From a virus: a stretch of DNA of 23,253 nt. The notes under the pieces are model-generated. The model was not told the origin of the DNA and searched no databases. It saw only the letters and a program-made list of their open reading frames with translations. Positions within the stretch are counted from its first letter, which is position 1; each line of letters starts with the position of its first letter. The stretch is from IMG/VR virus record IMGVR_UViG_3300023301_000109, positions 1 through 23,253 of that record. One strand, given 5' to 3'. Position numbers and translations under genes: made by a program. Positions 22,658 through 23,253 of the stretch are shown piece after piece.

Positions 22658-23104
22658 TTATATAATTACAGCTTTATAAGTAACTCCATCTACTATTACA
22701 TCTACTTCTTTGCCTGTAAGTGATAGTGTTTCTGTTCTGTGGTCTTGTATGTCTTCCTCTTCGTATTCATTGGTATCTTCTAATGTTCCTGAAAGTATTC
22801 TCACTTTGTTGTCGTACATACAAAACCCTAAAACTTTTTTCCACCTACTTTGCACAAAAACCTCATCATCAATCGCTAAGTGTTTTTCATTAAACATTGC
22901 AGGTATTAGAAAACGAACATCGATTTTGTTAAGCAAAAAAATTTCTGTCTTGTTTTTATCCCAAACAGAAATTGTGCCGCATCCGTAATAAGAATTATTT
23001 ACCTCACATTCTTGCCCTATTATCTTGTTTGGTCTTTCACTATCAGGATTTCTTGTATTCCCTATCACTCGCACATGGTTTGTTTCTATTGTAATGTTTT
23101 TCAT
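22658..23104 (-). CDS. Hypothetical beta-rich early protein
   Basis: This 148-residue protein, counted from MKNITIETNH, is mostly beta in character (VRVIGNTRNPDSERPNKIIG, GTISVWDKNKTEIFLLNKID) with an acidic linker near residues 115-130 (EDTNEYEEEDIQDH) and a short C-terminal strand part (EVDVIVDGVTYKAVII). No catalytic motif or family was recognised. A TTG at 23122 is open in frame, but ATG 23104 fits the A/T-rich leader and lies 5 bases after the previous stop. It belongs to the small-gene operon that continues beyond the right edge. Confidence 0.6.
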   Translation of the reverse strand: MKNITIETNHVRVIGNTRNPDSERPNKIIGQECEVNNSYYGCGTISVWDKNKTEIFLLNKIDVRFLIPAMFNEKHLAIDDEVFVQSRWKKVLGFCMYDNKVRILSGTLEDTNEYEEEDIQDHRTETLSLTGKEVDVIVDGVTYKAVII

Positions 23105-23109
23105 ATATG

Positions 23110-23253
23110 TTATTTGTCGCAATCTTTAAGAGTTAATAATTCTTCTCTCATTAAATTTATTTTCTTTCTTACATTTTCTTGCCCTTTAGAAAATTCTGCC
23201 GTGTAAGTGGGATGTTCCTCTCCCGCTTGATACATCATTTCGTGGTATACAAT
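23110..23253 (-). CDS. Hypothetical protein, 5' end cut by the window edge
   Basis: Only the last 47 residues are visible; they are open to the right edge (IVYHEMMYQAGEEHPTYTAE ... LREELLTLKDCDK-type end with Lys/Glu helices). The end is helical and charged, with no recognisable motif. Its stop TAA lies 5 bases before the start of the next gene, consistent with one operon. Too little is present to say more. Confidence 0.55.
   Translation of the reverse strand: MVYHEMMYQAGEEHPTYTAEFSKGQENVRKKINLMREELLTLKDCDK

Noticed and set aside
1-23253. Alternative genetic code (TGA recoded, as in some candidate-phylum bacteria)
   Set aside because: Genes are full length under the standard code, Trp uses TGG, and the nuclease gene ends with TGA overlapping the next ATG. 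Stops are mostly TAA, which AT-richness explains.

Overview
This window looks like part of a tailed-phage genome (free virus, or a provirus caught in a metagenome). It has a typical two-arm layout. From 1 to 13710 every gene lies on the + strand and belongs to a late module for virion structure and lysis. From 13882 to the right edge every gene lies on the - strand and belongs to an early module for DNA replication and recombination plus small accessory proteins. The two arms converge on a perfect 13-bp inverted repeat at 13713-13767 that reads as a bidirectional terminator. No integrase, terminase, portal, capsid gene, tRNA, insertion sequence or CRISPR array is visible. The window is a fragment: the genes at both edges are cut.

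Left arm: the end of a LamG (concanavalin A-like) protein; a three-gene lysis cassette (XhlA-like membrane protein, papain-like cysteine peptidase fused to a peptidoglycan-binding domain, two-helix holin); then a putative head-tail adaptor, a putative tail-hub or stabilisation protein, a 667-aa tail fibre, two probable internal virion proteins (one starting with a peptidoglycan-binding domain), and a 1435-aa protein with an HExxH zinc-peptidase motif and C-terminal hydrophobic segments. This order suits a short-tailed (podovirus-like) particle that ejects internal proteins. That is inferred from gene order and protein character, because no terminase or portal is in view.

Right arm, read right to left: small unknown proteins, a WDGH-domain protein and a zinc-finger protein; then SSB-like protein, AEP primase with SF3 helicase, and SF2 helicase; then a compact nuclease with an E-x-K motif, a ribbon-helix-helix protein, a lysine-rich repeat protein and a RecB-like PD-(D/E)XK nuclease. 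Two near-twin sigma70-type promoters sharing a 14-bp block (AGTTGCACCGACAC), each with a 17-bp spacer and a perfect TATAAT, split this arm. One precedes the SSB-primase-helicase operon. The other precedes the nuclease/regulator operon and would give an almost leaderless message. Two short genes (zinc finger at 21438-21614, ribbon-helix-helix at 16128-16286) are below the size usually scanned.

Host: the DNA is AT-rich and uses the standard code (TAA, TAG and at least one TGA stop; TGG for Trp). Almost no gene has a Shine-Dalgarno site. Starts instead follow A/T-rich leaders such as AATAATATG or ATAAATATATG. Canonical TTGnnn/TATAAT promoters argue against the usual Bacteroidota promoter. The lysis and peptidoglycan-binding proteins resemble those I associate with Patescibacteria (CPR) and their phages. 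A Patescibacteria host is therefore my best but weak guess, with Bacteroidota as the alternative.

The most interesting non-coding parts are (i) a candidate free-standing ~150-nt RNA gene at 13713-13866, on the - strand, with its own TTGCCT-17-TATAAT promoter and the shared terminator, and (ii) a ~280-bp highly structured interval between the SSB and primase genes, which could be an attenuator, a replication origin, or both.
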